Shown here in pieces: positions 57,931 through 64,000 of a stretch of DNA of 64,000 bases. The stretch covers positions 6,229,404 through 6,293,403 of the forward strand of contig ML660774.1 of assembly GCA_007570785.1 (NCBI GenBank), read 5' to 3'. Below the pieces are notes generated by a model, which was not told where the DNA came from, did not search any database, and worked only from the letters and a program-made list of their open reading frames with translations. The translations under genes and the position numbers were made by a program. The DNA comes from Antilocapra americana. Taxonomy: Eukaryota > Chordata > Mammalia > Artiodactyla > Antilocapridae. How positions within the stretch are numbered: position 1 is the stretch's first letter; each line of letters begins with the position of its first letter.

Positions 57931-60900
57931 ATTTTTATGAGAAGTTGTAAGCATTTTTTAGATACAAAGCAGTGTAAAATACTTAAGGTTATTTTATTCT
58001 GAAGTTGTTTGAAATTCACCATGATTTTGACTTCTGCAGATTCTTTAGGTGGGTTAATTTATGTTTTGAGGTAAACTACAATTTACCCTTTTTCTTAAAG
58101 ACATAAATGTGGATTTCTATATTAAGCATATTTTGTGACTACTATAATTAACGGATTGATTGGTTTAGATATTAAATACTTTAAGCTATTTTACCTTTTC
58201 AAGAAGTTGCGTTTTTTTGTTGTTGTTTTTTTTTTCACCCCCAAAGTCAGAACCTATTCTTGCGAATAGGCTCTCTGTTACTAGTCGTCGTAAGTTACAA
58301 CTGGGTAATTTTTCACAGCTTGATAACAGTTTTCTATGAGTAGTGAGGTTAACAGTTTGCAAATCTAGAACCAGAACCAGGTGTATCTTTTTGTTTACAA
58401 ATATCAGAAAAACACCGGGGAGGCAGTAGAAAAGCTAAGCTCAGCTCTTTAATGAGCCTGTTCAATTGAATTACATTTGTTGGTAATGAAGTCCTGCTTC
58501 TGTGTCCTAGGTGATTCAGACTGGATTACTCTTTGTGGCCTTCTGGCTTAAAGTTGCTGCACTTTGACCACTGATGTGATAATGTACTGAGAAAAACCAG
58601 GACATGACCTTTTACTTGGCAGTTGTGTTGGAGTAGGAAAATTGGACATAAATAGTAAAATTTAAGTATGCAGAAGTTACCTCTATTTTATATTTTAGAA
58701 ATAATAGAAGACAGTACATATACTTGAAATAATCATTTTATTTCACTAGATAACTTAAAAATGATTCATTTTTGAGCATGTTAAATTGGATACCAAAGTT
58801 TAAAATCCATATTCTGTGAATGGGTCGCCTTTATATATTGTGAGGAGCAGTAACATGGGTGTTGCGAAAGCAGTTTTAATTACCTGTTTCCTCAGCCTTG
58901 TAATTTGTGGGTCAGTGATTACAAAAATAAATTTCTGTAATGTATCTAAATTAAATGGTTTAATAATTGCCTAAATTGGCTAAACTTGAAGTTAATATAA
59001 AAGCTATTGAAAATGTTTTAAATTACAGTAAACTTTTTATATGGTAGAACTGGAGGAAGCTGTTTAGTGTAAAAACACATCTAATTGATAAACACTTGCT
59101 ATCACTATTAAAATTTAAAGAATCCCTGGTTTAAGAGAAATGCGTATTTTACAATTCTTCATAATAGCATAGGGCAGAAGAAAAGAAGCTTTGGAATCTT
59201 GTTCTTGAGATAGAATCTTGGCTCTGCCTCTTTAAGGAGGCATGTAACTGGGAATTCAACCTTTTAACTTCATCTGTGAAACAGAACTGAGGGGATCAAA
59301 CAAGGTAATACATGCAAAGTGCACCATAACTGAAGAATTGCTTGTATGTGTGTGGTCATTTTCTCAGAATCTGATGAGTAGCTTTTATCATTTGGCCCAT
59401 TTTCAGATGAAGAAACTGAAAAAGTAATTTGGTCAAAGGTCAAATTCAAGACCCTATCTGATTCCAGAGCTTGGACTCTGGACACTGTTTTATTGCTCAA
59501 TGATCTTTCTCCCTTCTCTAAAGGCTAACATTTCTCAAAATTCCACAGACTGGTTTCCTACTAGTTTTAAGTGACCACATCATTCCAAAGGCTCATTTCC
59601 TTGAACCGAGTCACTCTGGGGGCCCTAATGTTTGTACTGCTTCTCCTTAGTACTTGCATGTCTTGAATATTCTTAACTAGGGAGTTGTCACATACGGGTA
59701 CATTGAAGTGTGCTAATAATACAATAATTGGAAGTCAAGTTTACTGAATAAAATGGGATATTGAGATGGGAAATTCTGGTTTTGCTTCTAAATCTGAGAT
59801 AAGATGATGTCCTAAAACTAATTTCCCTTGATGGTGCTAAAGTCCAGGATTTTTTTTAACGATAAAGTTGACTTTAAAAAATGGTATTGTTAAAGGTTTT
59901 TAACCCAAATTTTGGGGGCCTTCCACTGTTGCCATTGGCTGAAATAATTGTCATGAGGATAACACGTAATTCCAAGGCTTTTGATAACATCAAAAGCACG
60001 CCCCATTTTAAATAATATATAAAAGTGCCATCCATTTTCCTTGCCAATACAACTTTCCTTGGTATAGACTTCTCCTTTTTGATTTCGTGAGCAAGGGCAA
60101 TAAGAAAGGAACCAAAGCAAGCAGCGGCTGGGAACCAGGTCAGTCTTCCATCTTGTGTTGTTTAAGGGGAATTTGTCAACTTTGTCTTAAGAAGTGGTGC
60201 TGAAGCCATCCATTGACTCACTTTCTAGATGCTGGCAAATTGATGGGTATCTGTTTCAGCGTGACTTTAATACGTGTGGTTGATGATTAAAGGAATTCTT
60301 TGTAGCTTTCTACTGTTTAAACAAATATACAAAGGGCAGGGTTGTCAAGCCACTAATGTTGCTACTCCCTCTCTGCAAAAGAAAAGTAGATAGAAATTTC
60401 AGTGAAAGTAGCTTAGTTGCCAGTCAGCTGGAACCATTGCTTTCTCCATTTCTTCCCTTATTACCAACTTCACTCTCTACTTTTTTGTTTTTTCTTTAAA
60501 AAGACTACTGGAGAAAGATCATTGCCTTAAAATACTAATTTTTAAATTTCACTTTATTCCTTTGTGGTTTATACAGCAAGAAAAATGTGTACTTAAGTGG
60601 ACAAGGTCCCAAACAAAACTGACTAACTGGTGGGGGAGGTTCGGGGAGGTGGCGGAAGGTAGTACCAAACAGGAAGGGTTAGATACAGGATACTCCTTTG
60701 AGTAAAAACTAGAGATTTCATATACCAATCGTTAATCAAATACTTTTTGTGATATTGAAATTTTCATGAGTAGAATCAGAATTCTTGGAAGGTGTTAGGA
60801 ACAACCAAATTAACAGCATAAACAGCATACGTAGCTATAAAGCTGTACTGTGATATAGAAGCACTGTTTTATATATATATATAATGTACATAAAACTTGA

Positions 60901-61008
60901 AGTGTAAACACAAATGTGCAAGAAGATGATTACCTACTGTTTTTCTTACGACTGTTTTCATGTTTGTCAGTTTACCAGGGCTTGGACATTGAAATGATAA
61001 AATCCAAA
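57931..61008. other. Repeat-poor AT-rich downstream stretch, possible extended 3' UTR
   Basis: No gene is seen. No ruminant SINE or BovB is recognised for about 3 kb, unlike most of the window. AATAAA hexamers at 58926-58931 and 59744 could end longer CDKN2AIP transcripts. MIR-like pieces lie at about 59185-59335 (typical phrase ttaacttcatctgtgaaa) and 59365-59490. A short TA repeat sits near 60872-60884. The remainder is unassigned. Confidence 0.5.
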
Positions 61009-61009
61009 C

Positions 61010-61222
61010 TTACCCCGTGGCTCAGACAGTAAACCGTCTGCCTGCAATGCCGGCAACCGGGGTTTGATCGCTGGATTGGGAAGATCCCCTGGAGAAGGAA
61101 ATGGCAACCCACTCCAGTATCCTTGCCTGGAGAATCCCGTGGACAGAGGAGTCTAGCAGGCTACCGTCCATGGGGTCGCAAAGAGTGGGACGCGACTGAG
61201 TGACTTCACGTTCACTTTCTTC
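61010..61222 (+). mobile_element. Bov-tA SINE
   Basis: taccccgtggctcagacagt head to gagtgggacgcgactgagtg tail. Confidence 0.88.
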
Positions 61223-62157
61223 TTTCTAAACTCTGAATATGCAGTGGTTTTCAAACTTTTAGTCATATTTCTTAAAAGATGGAATCCTGTGTGTAAAATC
61301 GACAGGAGCTGACCTACTTAGAAAGAGGGCAGCCATACCCCATGGCTGAATTCCTCTACCTTCTGTTCTCAATTCTTGGCATTTCCTTGGACTGAACAGA
61401 AGGGGTTTTAGCAATGGATGAGACCTGTGTAGATGCCAGCTTCCTTCTGCAACAGGTATTACAATGGATGGAAGAGAAATTTTATTTAACAATTTAAATT
61501 AGGAAGCTTCTAAAGAAGTAAACTTAAAAGGAAGTTGCTCATATGTATCTGAAATAATTGTTGGGAAATAGTTTCTAAACATTCTATTTGTAGAATTGTA
61601 AAGGGACAGTCTTACAGAGGCAGTAGAGTAGCATAATCATGATGTAACCAATTTTATTAAATTTCATATGTAATGAAACCTATCCCATTATGCTTTACCA
61701 TTTGTTTGTTGTTGAATCTTTTTCTACACCAGCTGAAAAAAAAAAAAGGCGTCTCATGAAATAAAAACAGGTTCACAGAAGCATCTCTGGTCAGTCTTAC
61801 CTGTGTGTGTTGTGGTGGATTACTTAATGAACACACATGCTCAGTGGCCTGCAGTTTGGAAACCAACATGGGATAAAGTATGTGTACCTTTGTCATCCCT
61901 TTTCATTTCAAAATATTGAATGCAATTAACAAGAAAGATATGATACAGGTAAAATAGGTAAAATCAGAATACTATTTTGAAAATTCCTTCCTTTCCCCTG
62001 GAATTTGCATTCTCTGGCAGTCATTCCACCATCAGGGCTCATACAGGAAGGGAGAGAAGGATAAGGGGACTTCAGGAAAGTCCATACAGGGATTTCAAGG
62101 AAGTGAAAATGCACCATTCCAGCCCTAGCAGATTTTGAGGAGGGTCAAAAGATGGAA
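61223..62157. other. Intergenic, nothing firm
   Basis: A MER5-like phrase (gcagtggttttcaaactttt) occurs at 61240. An A tract lies near 61738-61748. The rest is unassigned. Confidence 0.35.
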
Positions 62158-62855
62158 TTCCAGCTGAGCTAAAGATGATGCTGTTAAAGCGCTACACTCA
62201 ATATGCTAGCAAATTAGGAAAACTCAGCAGTGGCCATAGGACTGGAAAAGGTCAGTTTTCATTCCAATGCCAAAGAATATTCAAAATACTGTACAAGTGC
62301 AATCATTTCACACACTAGCAAAATAATGCTCAGAATTCTCCATGCTAGACTTCAACAGTACATGAACCGAGAACATCCAGATGTTCGAACTGAATTTATA
62401 AATAACAGAGGAACCAGAGGTCAAATTGCCAACATTTGCTGAATCATCGAAAAAGCGAGAGAATTCCAGAAAAACATCTGCTTCAATGACTATGCTAAAG
62501 CCTTTGACTGTGTGGATCACAACAAATTGGAAAGTTCTTAAAGAGATGGGAATACCAGACCACCTGACCTGTCTCTTGAGAAACCTGTGTGCAGGTCAAG
62601 AAGCAACAGTTAGAACCAGACATGGAACAATGGACTGGTTCAAAACTGGGGAAGGAGTACGTCAAGGCTGTATAGAGTCACCCTGCTTATTTTACTTATA
62701 TGCAGAGTACATCATGTGAAATGCTGCATTGGATGAAGCACAAGCTGGAATTAAGATTGCCAGGAGAAATATCAATAACCTCAAATGTGCAGATGACACC
62801 ACCCTGAAGTCAGAAAATGAAGAACTAAAGAGCCTCTTGATGAAAATGATGTCCT
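62158..62855 (+). mobile_element. BovB LINE, reverse transcriptase fragment
   Basis: About 700 bp across BovB RT: LKEMGIPDHLTCLLRNLCAG and GVRQGCIESPCLFYLYAEYI are readable. A one-base-type disruption after FDCVDHNK, several stops and truncation at both ends make it inactive. Confidence 0.9.
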
Positions 62856-63483
62856 TGGAGTGTGAAACAAGGTGGCCCTGTTGGGAGAGAGGTGGGGGGT
62901 GGGACAGTACAATAAAGTTCTCAGGGCCCCAGGGGTCATTCTCCAGAGGGATGTTTTAACCACAAAAAGTGGAATTTGTGCTGGTACAGATATCCTGTAG
63001 GTTGACTTTAAGAAAAATTAGCTATCGTGATGCCCAGTGAGTTCTTCCCAAGGCCCACACTGTAAGAGGATGGTCATTACAGCCACCCAGCTACCTAGGT
63101 GCTGGAGAACACCCTCTTCCCATTCTCAAAGCATTTTCCTCCAAAAACAAGTCAAATGATTATGCTATGGAAAGAAAAGCAGGCAAGGGCTTTACCTTAG
63201 ACACTTCCTCAGACAAGTGATCAGAACAGGCTGGTGCCGGGACCTTTCCCACAAAGTACTTACCTCTTGTCTTCCTCCTGGATGCCAAGATGCTACTGCT
63301 CCCAGCTGAAGCAGCTCTTCGCTGTCCATGCTGTGGACACCTTTGCCACCAGACGTCTGCGGATTAGATCCACTGGGGAGTGGCTGCTGAACAGTGTTAG
63401 TAGTCTCACTTTGCCATCATCATTGGGTTATGATGAAGAGTTGTGCCTTACCACTGAGTAAGACATTGTGTGGAAGGTAACTA
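62856..63483. other. Unassigned block after BovB
   Basis: Directly after the broken BovB end. Moderate GC, with retained CG dinucleotides at about 63235-63370. No repeat family or protein recognised. On the minus strand a GGTAAGTA donor-like site lies at about 63270-63263. Confidence 0.35.
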
Positions 63484-63598
63484 AGTGTTAGTCTCTCAGT
63501 CATGTCCAACTCTTTGCGACCCCACGGACTGAAGCCCACCAGTCTCCTCCATCCATGGGATTCTCCAGGCAAGAATACTGGAATGGGTTGCCATTCCC
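63484..63598 (-). mobile_element. Bov-tA SINE, antisense, partial
   Basis: gtgttagtctctcagtcatg to actggaatgggttgccattc; the head half is missing. Confidence 0.83.
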
Positions 63599-64000
63599 TA
63601 GTTTTTTGGTCATCACAGACTTCCTGGAGAAGACTGTTCTCATTAAAATAACCTCCAATGTTTTGTTCCATTCTGATAGTTAAGAGATGGCCATCACAAA
63701 CACAGTACATGCTCTAAAATCCAACATGACCTGTAAAAAGAATAAATTGTTAAATCAATAAAATTGGCAAAATATCAGCCAAAACAACCAAACGACTTGC
63801 AACGTAATAACCAGTGGATGTCACACTAATGAAAAGGGAGAGGAGAGAGCCAGTTCTCTCTTTTGGACAGAGTTCATCTCAGGAGAGTCTGATAGCTGCC
63901 TAGCTCTCTAAATCTTTTCCCTCCTTCCTTGAGAAAAGTCTTCGTAATGCACACAACCCTCTGCCTCCAGGAGGCAGCATTAGGGCATTGATTTCTCAGG
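63599..64000. other. Intergenic, nothing recognised
   Basis: AT-rich to the end of the window. No gene or named repeat. Confidence 0.35.

Overview
This is nuclear DNA from a ruminant, most likely a bovid. The window is full of tRNA-derived Bov-tA and BOV-A2 SINEs, CHR-type cetartiodactyl SINEs, BovB (RTE) LINE fragments and artiodactyl L1 3' ends, over an older eutherian layer (MIR, L2, MLT1-like, MER5-like, Tigger-like). The species cannot be decided from the sequence alone.

The only intact protein-coding gene I can support is CDKN2AIP (CARF, collaborator of ARF) on the plus strand. It has three coding exons (54811-55082, 55527-55657, 56094-57433) that join in frame to 580 codons. Its start lies in a CpG island of about 1.1 kb that also carries a TATAAAAG box. 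From known gene order I expect this locus to correspond to human 4q35, where CDKN2AIP lies between the WWC2/CLDN22/CLDN24 cluster and ING2. Neither neighbour is in the window, which fits the wide spacing there.

Layout: 1-49 kb is intergenic and repeat-dense, with two probable solo LTRs (about 31.7-32.2 kb and 43.9-44.4 kb), a CpG island with no recognised gene (about 35.7-36.25 kb), a smaller GC-rich patch (about 41.5-41.65 kb), and repeat-poor stretches that could be conserved regulatory DNA. At 49.1-51.1 kb on the minus strand lies a processed pseudogene of NCAPH2, with in-frame stops and a poly(A) remnant. From 51.5 to 53.8 kb there is a cluster of BovB, L1 and SINE insertions. CDKN2AIP follows at 54.2-57.9 kb, then a repeat-poor AT-rich stretch (57.9-61 kb) that may hold extended 3' UTR, and then BovB and SINE copies to the end.

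Several insertions can be read directly because their target-site duplications (TSDs, 15-17 bp) survive: a 78-bp L1 stub, a SINE inside an MLT1-like LTR, a SINE inside a MER5-like element, a SINE inside a MIR, an L1 inside a Bov-tA, and a composite L1/SINE insertion of about 0.7 kb. I see no operon, CRISPR array, functional tRNA or rRNA gene, or undescribed multi-gene system. The most promising unexplained items are the orphan CpG island, the composite insertion, a splice-flanked candidate exon at 25.05-25.19 kb and two local duplications.
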